Below are positions 1 through 8,200 of a stretch of DNA of 64,000 nt, in pieces. Within the stretch, counting starts at the first letter, position 1. Each line of letters begins with the position of its first letter. The notes under the pieces are model-generated. The model did not search any database, was not told the DNA's origin, and worked only from the letters and a program-made list of their open reading frames with translations. A program made the translations under genes and the position numbers. This stretch comes from Conexibacter sp. SYSU D00693 (GTDB lineage: Bacteria > Actinomycetota > Thermoleophilia > Solirubrobacterales > Solirubrobacteraceae): contig NZ_CP070950.1 in the NCBI RefSeq assembly GCF_017084525.1, positions 3,348,001-3,412,000 of the forward strand. Reading direction: 5' to 3'.

Positions 1-485
1 ACCGCGAAGGGCGCGACGAGCGGCGCGTCCGCGGCGAGCAGCGCACCCGTGCCGAGGCTCGCCACGACGACCATCGCCGAGAACGCGGCGTGCGAGCGGG
101 TGACGACGGGGCCGCCGTGCGCGCGCTCGGCCGCACCGGCGGCGGTGTTGATCGCCACGTCGGCGGCGCCGGACGCCGCGCCGAGCGCGAGCAGCAGGAC
201 CGCGAGGGCGACGAGGTCGTGGGCGGCCGCGACCGCGACGACCCCGACGACGCCCAGGGCGACGAGCAGCGCGGCGGTCGCCCCCGCCCGGGCCCGGTCG
301 ACCGCGCGGCCGGCCAGGAGCATCGCCGGCAGGGCGCCCGCGCCGATGCACAGCAGCGCCCCGCCGAGCTGGCCCTCGGTCACGCCCGCCTGGTCGCGCA
401 GCGCCGGCAGGGCGGCGCCCCACGCGCCCCAGAACGCGCCGAACACGGCGAACCCGGCGTATGCGGCCCAGCGGGGCACCCCCAT
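1..485 (-). CDS. MFS transporter, N-terminal part (runs off left edge)
   Basis: The minus strand is open from an ATG at 485 to the window edge, about 161 codons. The product starts MGVPRWAAYAGFAVFGAFWG and has about five hydrophobic helices separated by short charged loops (for example a GRAVDRARAG loop after helix 2, the usual place of the MFS loop 2-3 motif). The helix spacing and the ALPALRDQAGVTEGQLG stretch after helix 1 resemble FucP/YbjJ-type major facilitator permeases. The substrate cannot be told and the C-terminal half is outside the window. It is divergent from the beta-propeller gene with only about 42 bases between them, so the two may share a promoter region. Confidence 0.75.
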   Translation of the reverse strand, partial: MGVPRWAAYAGFAVFGAFWGAWGAALPALRDQAGVTEGQLGGALLCIGAGALPAMLLAGRAVDRARAGATAALLVALGVVGVVAVAAAHDLVALAVLLLALGAASGAADVAINTAAGAAERAHGGPVVTRSHAAFSAMVVVASLGTGALLAADAPLVAPFA

Positions 486-527
486 CGGCTACCCACGGCG
501 GCCGGACCGACGATGCTCTGCGTTCGC

Positions 528-1973
528 ATGCCCGTCCGCCGCGCCGTCGCCCTCCCCCTCTGCGCCCTCGCCCTCGGCGCGCCCGCCGCCCAGGCCGACG
601 TCCAGGGCCCGGCCAAGGGCCGGGAGGTCGTCCTCGTCGCCAACGCCGAGGGCGGCACTGTCTCGATCCTCGACGCCCACACCGCGAAGGTGCTGCGCAG
701 CGTCGACGTCCTCCCCGACGGCGCGCGGCCCTCGGTCGACCAGGGCGACCCGCCGTTCGCGCTGGTCAACCAGCAGCTCATCACCGGCGTCGGCGGCGTC
801 AACGTCGCCCAGGACCAGGACCTCTCGCCCGACGGCACGACGCTCTACGTCTCGCGCGGGCACCGCGGCGACGTCGCCGCCTTCGACCTGCGCACCGGCG
901 ACCTGCGCTGGAAGGTCCCGATCCCCGGCCTGCGCGCCGACCACATGACCCTCAGCGCCGACGGGCGGCGGCTCTACGTCTCGGCGCTCACCGCCAACGA
1001 GGTCGTGGTGGTCGACACCGGCCGGCGGCGGATCGTCGGCGCCGTCCCGACCGGGCAGTGGCCGCACGACAACCACCTCAGCGAGGACGGCTCGCGTCTC
1101 TACAACTCGAGCATCGGGACGATCGTCCTGCCCGAGCCCGCGCGCGCGGCGCTGACCCCGCCGCCCTACCAGCTGACCGTCGTCGACACGGCCTCCCTGC
1201 GCGTGGTCCAGCGCTTCACGTTCGACCGCGGCATCCGGCCGACGGCCTACACCAAGGACGGCGCCACGCTCTTCGCCCAGCGCTCCCTCGAGAGCTCCAT
1301 CATGCGCGTGCGCCTCGCCGACGGCCGGGTCGAGCGGGTCGCCCAGCTGCCCGTCAAGGACGGCACCACCGAGGCGGACTTCGACTTCGAGGCGCCCCAC
1401 CACGGCCTGGCGCTGTCATCCGACGAGCGGACGCTGTGCGTCGCCGGCCGCGTGTCGGACTACGTGGCGCTCGTCGCGACGGACACGCTCCAGCCCCGGC
1501 GCATCATCCCGGTGGGCGACGCGCCCGGCTGGGCCGTCACGAGCCCGGACGGCCGCCGCTGCTTCGTCACGAACACCCGCGACGACACGGTCTCCGTCAT
1601 CGGCCTGCGCGAGGAGCGCGAGCTGGCGCGCGTGCGGGTGGGCGACGGTCCGAAGCACGCGGAGGCGGCGCGCATCCCCGAGGCCGTCCTGTGCACCAGC
1701 CAGCGCATCGCGGGCTGCGCGGGCGACCTGCGCTTCGCGCGACGCTGCGTGCGCGGCGGGCGCCTGCGGCTCACCGTCGGCGGGGACGTCGACGCCGTGC
1801 AGCGCGTGCGCTTCCGCCTGGGCGGCAACGTGCTGGCGACGGACTCGGCGCCGCCGTTCGAGCGCACGGTCCGCGCGCCGCGCCGCCATCCCGGTGAGGC
1901 GCCCCTGGTCGCCGCGATCACGACGTCCGAGGGCGTCGTGCGCCGCGAGCGCTCCGCGCCCGTCTGTCGCTGA
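528..1973 (+). CDS. Secreted YVTN/YncE-type beta-propeller protein
   Basis: About 481 residues. The N-terminus (MPVRRAVALPLCALALGAPA...AQA) is a clear Sec signal peptide, which is why I choose the ATG at 528; an in-frame ATG at 513 would only add five residues. The mature part has repeated blades of the surface-layer/YncE type, such as GGTVSILDAHTAKVLRSVDV, NEVVVVDTGRRRIVGAVPTG and DTVSVIGLREERELARVRVG, each with a GxxP/DGxxxYV turn. A cysteine-containing C-terminal tail (about 390-481) follows the propeller and may be a small beta domain held by disulphides. The gene ends six bases from the convergent SDR gene. It probably works outside the membrane; the ligand is unknown. Confidence 0.7.
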   Translation: MPVRRAVALPLCALALGAPAAQADVQGPAKGREVVLVANAEGGTVSILDAHTAKVLRSVDVLPDGARPSVDQGDPPFALVNQQLITGVGGVNVAQDQDLSPDGTTLYVSRGHRGDVAAFDLRTGDLRWKVPIPGLRADHMTLSADGRRLYVSALTANEVVVVDTGRRRIVGAVPTGQWPHDNHLSEDGSRLYNSSIGTIVLPEPARAALTPPPYQLTVVDTASLRVVQRFTFDRGIRPTAYTKDGATLFAQRSLESSIMRVRLADGRVERVAQLPVKDGTTEADFDFEAPHHGLALSSDERTLCVAGRVSDYVALVATDTLQPRRIIPVGDAPGWAVTSPDGRRCFVTNTRDDTVSVIGLREERELARVRVGDGPKHAEAARIPEAVLCTSQRIAGCAGDLRFARRCVRGGRLRLTVGGDVDAVQRVRFRLGGNVLATDSAPPFERTVRAPRRHPGEAPLVAAITTSEGVVRRERSAPVCR

Positions 1974-1979
1974 CGCGGC

Positions 1980-2816
1980 TCAGCGAGCCGCGTCGCGGTG
2001 GCGGGCGACCAGCGTCGCCGCCAGGGGCGCGCCGTCCAGCGCGCCCGCCCGCACGCGGCCAGCGAGCGTCCGGGCCACGATGCGGTCGGCCAGCCGCGGC
2101 AGGTGGCGCGCGAGCGCCAGCTCGAGCCCGCCGCGACGGGTCGTCGGGACGTCGCGCAGCACGCGCTGGCTGAGCGCCGCGCGCAGGACCGCATCGACCA
2201 CGCCCTCGAGCGGCTCGAGCTTGCTCATGCCCTCGAGCGAGAGGCCCGCGGCGGCGGTCGAGTCGTGGATCGGGCTGCGGACCGCCGAGGGGTAGACGCA
2301 GCTCACGCCCACGTGGGTGCCGAGCTCGTGGCGCAGCGCGTCGGCGTAGGCGACCATGGCGCGCTTCGAGGCGCCGTACGCGGCGGCCAGGGGCAGCTGC
2401 AGGACAGCCATGCGCGAGGCCACCATGACGACGCGCCCGCGGGAGGCGACGAGCGGGTCGACGGCGGCGGCGGTCACGCGCCACGTCCCGAGGAGGTTGA
2501 CGTCGAGCTGGCGTCGCGCCTCCTCACCGGGCGCCAGCGCCGCCGGCGCCGGACCGCCGATGCCGGCGTTGTTGACGAGCACGTCGAGGCGGCCGCCCAG
2601 GGCCGCGACCGCCGCGGCGACCGCGCCCGGCACCGCGTCGTCGTCGGTGAGGTCGCAGCGCAGGACCGCGAACGGGTCGTCGTCGCGCGGTGCGGCGTCG
2701 AGGCCGGCGACGCGCGCGCCGCGGGCGACCAGCGCCTCGCCGACGGCACGGCCGAACGTGCCCGACGCCCCGGTGACCAGGACCCGCATGCCCGTCGCGT
2801 CGCGCAGCCGCGTCAT
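1980..2816 (-). CDS. Short-chain dehydrogenase/reductase (SDR)
   Basis: 278 residues with all classical SDR landmarks: the TGxxxxxG nucleotide-binding loop at 15-22 (TGASGTFG), NNAG at 82-85, Ser134, and the Tyr147-x-x-x-Lys151 pair in YGASK. It should oxidise or reduce an alcohol/carbonyl with NAD(P)H; the substrate is not visible. The start ATG at 2816 is preceded by a GAAGGTGG ribosome site and overlaps the stop of the monooxygenase gene by four bases (ATGA), so the two proteins are probably made together. The C-terminal extension after residue 240 is helical and basic. Known FMO-SDR pairs act in steroid, terpene or ketone oxidation, which makes that a reasonable but unproven guess. Confidence 0.88.
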   Translation of the reverse strand: MTRLRDATGMRVLVTGASGTFGRAVGEALVARGARVAGLDAAPRDDDPFAVLRCDLTDDDAVPGAVAAAVAALGGRLDVLVNNAGIGGPAPAALAPGEEARRQLDVNLLGTWRVTAAAVDPLVASRGRVVMVASRMAVLQLPLAAAYGASKRAMVAYADALRHELGTHVGVSCVYPSAVRSPIHDSTAAAGLSLEGMSKLEPLEGVVDAVLRAALSQRVLRDVPTTRRGGLELALARHLPRLADRIVARTLAGRVRAGALDGAPLAATLVARHRDAAR

Positions 2817-4144
2817 GCCGCCACCTTCGCGCGCCGGCGTCCGCGGCTGCCGCCCCGCAGCTCGCGGCCCAGCTCGGCGACGTAGGCGTCGAAGTCGATG
2901 CGCATCGCGGGCCGGCGATCGCCCCACCGGCGCGTGGCGGCGGCCAGCGCGCGCTCGGCGTCGCGCCGCTGCGCCGCGGCGGGCGGGAGCGGGTAGCGGG
3001 CGGTGAACCCGGCGGCCGCGAGCTTGGCCTGCGCCTCGACGACCGGCAGCGCGGCACCGGTCGACTGCATGAGCCCGACGAAGGCGAGCGTCGGGTCGTC
3101 CAGGTGGAAGACGCGCTTGAACAGCAGCAGCCGCTCCGGGTCGCCGCCCGTCCAGCGCTGCGCCAGGAAGGGGATCGTCACCTGGTAGCCCGTCGCCCAC
3201 ACCACGACGTCGGCGGGGTCGGTGCGCCCGTCGGTGAAGTGCACGCGGTCGCCCTCGAAGCGCGCGATGCCGGGCCGCGCCTCGACCTCGCCGTGCGTCA
3301 GGCGGTGCAGGATCGTGTCGCTGATCGTCGGGTGGTTCTGGAAGAGGCCGCTGGCGGGCGCGGGCAGCCCGTAGCGCTGCGGCGGGCCGACCGCGATGCG
3401 CAGCAGCGTCTCGGCGACGACCTGGCGCACGCGCCAGGGCAGGACGGTCATCGCCGCGCCCGTGGCGTCCGCGGGCCGGCCGAGCAGCGTCTTGGGGACG
3501 ATGTGGACCCCGCGCCGGGCCGAGAGCAGGACCGGGCCCGCGGACACGTAGGAGGCGTCCACGGCGATGTCCATCGCCGAGTTGCCCATGCCGACCACGA
3601 CGACGCGGCGGTCGCGGAAGACCTCGGGGTCCTCGTAGTCGTGGGCGTGCAGCTGGGTACCGTCGAAGGGGCCGGGCGGTGCCGGCTCGGGCCAGCGCGG
3701 GTCCCAGTTGTGGCCGTTGGCGACGACGACCGCGTCGAAGCGCTCCGCCGCGCCGTCGTCGGTGGTGAGCAGCCAGTCGCGCGTGGCGTCGTCGCGGTCC
3801 AGGGCCGTGACGGTGCTGCCCAGCCGCAGGCTCTCGTGCAGGCCGAAGCGCTCCGCGTAGTCGGCGAGGTAGCCGGCGACCGCCTCGGCCGACGGGAAGT
3901 GCGGCCAGTCGGCCGGCATCGGGAAGTCGGCGAACTCCGTGCGGCCGCGGCTGGTGTTGAGGTGCAGCGACCGGTAGGCGGACGTCGTGCGCGTCGCGTC
4001 GCGCGCCCACAGCCCGCCGGGGCGGTCGGCGCGTTCGTGGCAGACGACCTCGAGGCCGGCGTCGCGCAGGGCCTTGGTCGCCGCCAGGCCGGCGGCACCG
4101 GCGCCGACCACGGCGACGCGGGAGATGGCGGAGACGTGGGTCAT
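2813..4144 (-). CDS. Flavin-dependent monooxygenase (FMO/Baeyer-Villiger type)
   Basis: 443 residues. The FAD-binding GxGxxG is at 14-19 (GAGAAG), the NADPH-binding GxGxS/A motif at 185-190 (GMGNSA), and between them residues 160-170 read FDGTQLHAHDY, which fits the FxGxxxHxxxY/W fingerprint of class B monooxygenases. A late ATGYQ motif is also present. The enzyme should use NADPH and oxygen to insert one oxygen atom into a soft nucleophile or a ketone. The ATG at 4144 is the first in-frame start that keeps the FAD motif at the normal distance from the N-terminus. It is followed by the overlapping SDR gene and is divergent from the PucR-like regulator, which likely controls it. Confidence 0.88.
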   Translation of the reverse strand: MTHVSAISRVAVVGAGAAGLAATKALRDAGLEVVCHERADRPGGLWARDATRTTSAYRSLHLNTSRGRTEFADFPMPADWPHFPSAEAVAGYLADYAERFGLHESLRLGSTVTALDRDDATRDWLLTTDDGAAERFDAVVVANGHNWDPRWPEPAPPGPFDGTQLHAHDYEDPEVFRDRRVVVVGMGNSAMDIAVDASYVSAGPVLLSARRGVHIVPKTLLGRPADATGAAMTVLPWRVRQVVAETLLRIAVGPPQRYGLPAPASGLFQNHPTISDTILHRLTHGEVEARPGIARFEGDRVHFTDGRTDPADVVVWATGYQVTIPFLAQRWTGGDPERLLLFKRVFHLDDPTLAFVGLMQSTGAALPVVEAQAKLAAAGFTARYPLPPAAAQRRDAERALAAATRRWGDRRPAMRIDFDAYVAELGRELRGGSRGRRRAKVAA

Positions 4145-4240
4145 GTGCTCGCGTCCAACGCTAGGCCGGTGAGCGCGGCGGATCCAGGGTGCGCGCCACC
4201 GTCTTGCGGCGCGGGGGTGTGGCGCACCACAATCGGTGAC

Positions 4241-5353
4241 GTGGACGAGTGGGTCGAGGTCGTCGAGCTGGTCGAGCGCGTCGTGGCCGACGAGGAGCTG
4301 CTGCCGACGGTCGTCGCCGGCGTGCAGCGCGCGGTCGCGGAGGTCGCCGTCCTGCCGCCGTCCGACATGGCGGGCCACACGCGCGCGCTGCTCACGGCGG
4401 CGGTCCGCGCCGTGGGTGACCGGCGCCTGCCCACCGAGGCGGAGCTGTCGTTCGTCGCCGGGCTGGGGACGACGCGGGCCCGGCAGGGCATCCCGATCGA
4501 GGCGGTGCTCGCCGCGATCCACGTCGCCGAGCGGGCGATCTGGACGCGGGCGCGCGAGCTCGCCCCGCGGGCCGGCGTCTCACCCGAGCGGCTGCTCGAC
4601 GCGCGCGAGCTCTACGACGACTGGTCCGACGCGGTGCGCACCCGGCTCATCCGGGCCCACCGCGAGGCGCGCAGCGCCCAGCGCGCACCCGCCGAGGACC
4701 GCCGCGCGGCGCTGCTGCGCCGGCTCCTCGAGGGCGGGACGGCGGCGGCGCTCGCCGCCGCGGAGGCGGGGCTGCCGCTCGACGGCGGGCTGTGGGTGCT
4801 CGTCGCGCGCACGGGCGACGCGGCGTCGTCGCGGGCGCTGCGGGCGGCGGTGCGCCACCACCCGACGGCGGTGGCCGCCGAGGTCGGGGAGGTCGAGGTC
4901 GCGGTGACGGCGCGGCAGCCGGCCGAGGGCGGTGCGGGCGTCGTCGGCCTGGCCGGGCCGGTCGCCGCCGAGGACCTCGCCGCCGCGCACCGCCTCGCGG
5001 TCGCGGCCGTGCCCGCAGCGGAGGCCTCGGGGCGGGCGGGCCTCGTCCACGTGGGGCGGGTCGCCACCGTGGCGGCCGTCCTGGCGCGGGCCGACCTCGC
5101 CGCGACGCTGGCCGACCGCCACGGGCCGGCGGTGGCCGCGCTCGGCGACGAGGTGGCCCGGACGGTGCGCGTCTGGCTCGAGCGCCGCCGGGAGACCGCG
5201 GCCGCCGCGCGCGAGCTCGCGGTCCATCCGAACACCGTGCGCAACCGGGTCCTGCGCTTCGCCGAGGTCACGGGCCTGGAGCTCGCGGACCCCTTCGACG
5301 CCCTCGACGCGTGGTGGCTGTGCCGCTACCAGGAACCGGGCGAGATCAGGTGA
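4241..5353 (+). CDS. PucR-family transcriptional regulator
   Basis: About 370 residues from a GTG at 4241 (an in-frame GTG at 4217 is an alternative; neither has a strong ribosome site). The N-terminal 150 residues form an all-helical sensor-like domain (VEVVELVERVVADEELLPTV...), and the C-terminus holds the PucR-type helix-turn-helix with the hallmark AARELAVHPNTVRNRVLRF near 325-343, followed by the typical DPFDALDAWWLCRY end. Such regulators respond to small metabolites and usually control a neighbouring catabolic gene. It is divergent from the monooxygenase-SDR pair across about 96 bases, a region with several GGTG/CACC half-sites, so regulation of that pair is the simplest reading. Confidence 0.82.
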   Translation: MDEWVEVVELVERVVADEELLPTVVAGVQRAVAEVAVLPPSDMAGHTRALLTAAVRAVGDRRLPTEAELSFVAGLGTTRARQGIPIEAVLAAIHVAERAIWTRARELAPRAGVSPERLLDARELYDDWSDAVRTRLIRAHREARSAQRAPAEDRRAALLRRLLEGGTAAALAAAEAGLPLDGGLWVLVARTGDAASSRALRAAVRHHPTAVAAEVGEVEVAVTARQPAEGGAGVVGLAGPVAAEDLAAAHRLAVAAVPAAEASGRAGLVHVGRVATVAAVLARADLAATLADRHGPAVAALGDEVARTVRVWLERRRETAAAARELAVHPNTVRNRVLRFAEVTGLELADPFDALDAWWLCRYQEPGEIR

Positions 5354-5410
5354 ACGTTCCTGTACGGTTGTCCCAGTCCTCGCCGTGCGGGCGGGGCGGA
5401 GGGAGAGGGC

Positions 5411-7867
5411 ATGAGGATCCGGGTGACCACGGTCGCCGCGGTCATGGCGCTGGCAGCGCCGGCCGCGGCGCACGCCGCTGACGACGACGCGCGCTATGCG
5501 CTGGTGCACGGCTGCTACGCGCTGCAGTCCCAGGCGAGCGGGAAGTTCATCGCCCAGACCGCCACGGGGTACCGCGCGACCGCGAGTGGCGCCGGCGAGG
5601 CCGAGCCGTTCCGGATGCAGGCCACGCAGCTGGGCCAGTACCTGCTCTACGGCAAGGACCGCGACTTCCTGGCGGGCGACGGCACGGCGGTCGAGCCGGC
5701 GGCGCAGCCGTCCCCGGCGGCCGACTGGCGCGTCGACGCCGACGGCGAGCGCTACACGCTGACCCTGCCGGCGACGGGGCGCCGGCTGCGCGCGACCGCT
5801 GACGGTGCCGTCTCGCTCGCGGGCGGCGGGGTGGACGACGCGGCGCGCTTCTCCTTCGTCGAGGCCGACGGCTGCCCGGAGTACCCGGAGATTGACGCGG
5901 GCATCGAGGGGGTCCCGCCGAAGGGCCGCACGCCCTACGACCGCGTCGTCGGGACCTTCGACGGCCACCTGCACATGATGGCCTACGAGTTCCTCGGCGG
6001 CCGGGTGCACTGCGGCGCGCCGTGGCACCGCTACGGGGCGCCGTACGCGCTGCCCGACTGCATGGGCGGCGACCCGGTGAACGGCGCGGTCAGCCAGGGC
6101 GTGGACGCCGTCTACACCGGCGAGGTGGGGACCGTGCAGGAGGGCTGGCCGACGTTCGAGGGCTGGCCCAACTACCACTCGGTCACCTACGAGCAGACCT
6201 ACTGGAAGTGGATGGAGCGCGCCTGGAAGGGCGGCCTGCGCCTCGTCGTGAACCTCTTCGTCGACAACGAGGTCCTCTGCAACGTCTATCCGCTCAAGAA
6301 GAACCCCTGCAACGACATGCACAGCGTGCGCCTGCAGCACCAGCGCATCACCCAGCTGCAGGACTACGTCGACGCGCAGTACGGCGGTCCGGGCAAGGGC
6401 TTCTTCCGCATCGTGACCTCGCCGTCCGAGGCGCGGCGGGTCATCAACGACGGCAAGCTCGCGGTCGTGCTGGGCATCGAGGTCTCGCGCCTGTTCGAGT
6501 GCGGCGTGCAGCTCGACAAGCCGCAGTGCACCAAGGAGCAGGTCGACCGGCGCCTCGACGAGGTCCACCGCCTCGGCGTGCGCGGCATGGAGGTCGTCAA
6601 CAAGTTCGACAACGCCTTCTCGGGCGTCGCGGGCGACCGCGGCACGACGGGCGTCATCGTCAACGCCGGCAACTTCCTGCAGACGGGCGCCTTCTGGAAG
6701 ATGCAGACCTGCCCGGGCGACGGCCACGACCACGACCGCGAGCAGACGACCCTCGCGGGCACGGACCGCGACTCGATCTTCAACGGCCTGGCGGCGTTCC
6801 TGCCGCTCAGCGTCCCGCCCCTCTATCCGGCCGGGCCCCACTGCAACGCGCGGGGGCTCACGCCCCTGGGCGAGCACCTCGTCCGCAAGATGGTCGAGAA
6901 GGGGATGATGGTCGACCCCGACCACATGAGCGTGGTCGCGCGGGCCAAGCTCCTCGACATCCTCGAGCAGGAGCGCTACGCCGGGACGATCTCGAGCCAC
7001 AGCTGGGCCGACGACTCCTCCATCAAGCGCATCCTCGCCCTCGGCGGCGTGGTCAGCCCGATGGGCAACTCGTCCTCGAACTTCCTGCCGCAGTGGCGCC
7101 AGACCCGCCAGTCGGCCTCGGGCAAGTTCCCGTTCGGCATCGGCTTCGGGGCGGACATGAACGGCTTCGCCTCCCAGGGCGCCCCGCGCGCCAGCGCCAA
7201 GGAGAAGCCGCTCCAGTACCCGTTCAAGACCGTCGACGGCCTGACCGCCCACCGGCAGCGCTCGGGCACCCGGACGTTCGACTTCAACGAGGACGGCGTC
7301 GCGCACTACGGCCTGTGGGCCGACTGGATCGAGGACCTGCGCGTGCTCGAGGGCGACGCGGTCGTCCGCGACCTGAAGAACGGCGCCGAGGCCTACCTGT
7401 CGACGTGGGAGCGCGCCGAGGGGATCAAGGGCCCCGAGTGCCTCGCGGGCAGCGGTCGCTTCGGCCGGACGGGCTTGGGCAGCGTGCGGCTCGACCTCGA
7501 GCCGGACATGCTCCTGCGCGCCGCCGGGCAGCCGGGCGCCCGCGACGGCCAGGCCTGGCGCTGGTGCACCACCGGCGGCAAGGGCCGCGTGTCCGCGGTC
7601 TTCACGAACGCCGCGCGCGTCGGCCTCGTCCTCTCCACCGCCCGCGGCCACGCGGTCGGCGGCGTGCGGGTCGGCTCGCGCGCCTCGCGCCTGCCGCGGG
7701 CGGCCAAGCGCGTCGGCTCGGCGTTCCGCGTGCGCGCCGTTCGCGGGACGCGGTACGTCTACGGCGTCAAGGCCGGCCGCGTGCGCTTCGTGGCGGTCGC
7801 CCGCCCGTCGGTGGCCGGCAAGGCCCGCGCGCTGCGGCGGGCGGTGCGGCTGGCGGGGCTGCGCTAG
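5411..7867 (+). CDS. Large secreted peptidase M19 (membrane dipeptidase)-like metallohydrolase
   Basis: 818 residues beginning with a Sec signal peptide (MRIRVTTVAAVMALAAPAAAHA). Residues about 25-150 look like a beta-rich, cysteine-containing N-terminal domain. The central part resembles the M19/renal-dipeptidase amidohydrolase fold: His186-Leu-His188 (DGHLHMM), a GIEVS glutamate site, DPDHMS and SSHSW histidine sites, and GFGADMNGF with Asp582, the position of the conserved aspartate that closes the metal site in M19. It is more than twice the size of ordinary M19 enzymes. A basic C-terminal module (about 690-818) follows. A GGAGGGAGAGGGC ribosome site precedes the ATG. It probably hydrolyses dipeptides or related amides outside the cell; the substrate is inference. 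Confidence 0.68.
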   Translation: MRIRVTTVAAVMALAAPAAAHAADDDARYALVHGCYALQSQASGKFIAQTATGYRATASGAGEAEPFRMQATQLGQYLLYGKDRDFLAGDGTAVEPAAQPSPAADWRVDADGERYTLTLPATGRRLRATADGAVSLAGGGVDDAARFSFVEADGCPEYPEIDAGIEGVPPKGRTPYDRVVGTFDGHLHMMAYEFLGGRVHCGAPWHRYGAPYALPDCMGGDPVNGAVSQGVDAVYTGEVGTVQEGWPTFEGWPNYHSVTYEQTYWKWMERAWKGGLRLVVNLFVDNEVLCNVYPLKKNPCNDMHSVRLQHQRITQLQDYVDAQYGGPGKGFFRIVTSPSEARRVINDGKLAVVLGIEVSRLFECGVQLDKPQCTKEQVDRRLDEVHRLGVRGMEVVNKFDNAFSGVAGDRGTTGVIVNAGNFLQTGAFWKMQTCPGDGHDHDREQTTLAGTDRDSIFNGLAAFLPLSVPPLYPAGPHCNARGLTPLGEHLVRKMVEKGMMVDPDHMSVVARAKLLDILEQERYAGTISSHSWADDSSIKRILALGGVVSPMGNSSSNFLPQWRQTRQSASGKFPFGIGFGADMNGFASQGAPRASAKEKPLQYPFKTVDGLTAHRQRSGTRTFDFNEDGVAHYGLWADWIEDLRVLEGDAVVRDLKNGAEAYLSTWERAEGIKGPECLAGSGRFGRTGLGSVRLDLEPDMLLRAAGQPGARDGQAWRWCTTGGKGRVSAVFTNAARVGLVLSTARGHAVGGVRVGSRASRLPRAAKRVGSAFRVRAVRGTRYVYGVKAGRVRFVAVARPSVAGKARALRRAVRLAGLR

Positions 7868-7960
7868 CGGCTCGCGGAACCGGCCGAGGACGAAGCTCCT
7901 GGCAGCATGTAGGGATGCTGGGGAGCGGAGCGCGATGAGAGGGACGATGGTCGCGCGGAG

Positions 7961-8200
7961 GTGCTGCTGCGCGACATGCAGGAGCACTTCACGCGCGTGG
8001 CGCACACCCATTCGATCGGGCACGTCCCGGCTCCGGCGTCCGGGAGCCCCGATCTGCTGGTGGTTCCTCCGACCGCCTCACAGCCTTGGCGCACGTTCGT
8101 GACCGTCGGTCCGGCGCTCCGGGCGATCTTCGCCAGGGGGCTCGGGAAGGCATTGCGAGACATCGCGGAGCAGCTCAGGAAGGGCACCTTCCCGGGGTGA
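7961..8200 (+). CDS. Small protein with weak SUFU-domain resemblance, coupled to the next gene
   Basis: 79 residues from a GTG at 7961; an ATG at 7976 would remove five residues. The middle (SPDLLVVPPTASQPWRTFVT) is reminiscent of the DVLVxPPTxxxPxxTLVTSG core of suppressor-of-fused-like bacterial proteins, but the rest of that domain is absent, so this may be a remnant or a small relative. Its TGA is overlapped by the GTG of the following gene (GTGA), which argues that it is translated and belongs with it. Base composition is slightly less GC-biased than the surroundings. No function is assigned. Confidence 0.4.
   Translation: MLLRDMQEHFTRVAHTHSIGHVPAPASGSPDLLVVPPTASQPWRTFVTVGPALRAIFARGLGKALRDIAEQLRKGTFPG

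Noticed and set aside
4145-4240. GGTG/CACC half-sites in the PucR-monooxygenase intergenic region as a defined operator
   Set aside because: The half-sites are imperfect and expected at this GC content, so I do not list them as a site.
4580-8023. Very long minus-strand open frame (over 1100 codons) antisense to the PucR and M19-like genes
   Set aside because: It is low in complexity, full of Arg, Ala, Gly, Val, Asp and His, and is explained by high third-position GC of the genes on the plus strand. The plus-strand products have clear signals and motifs.
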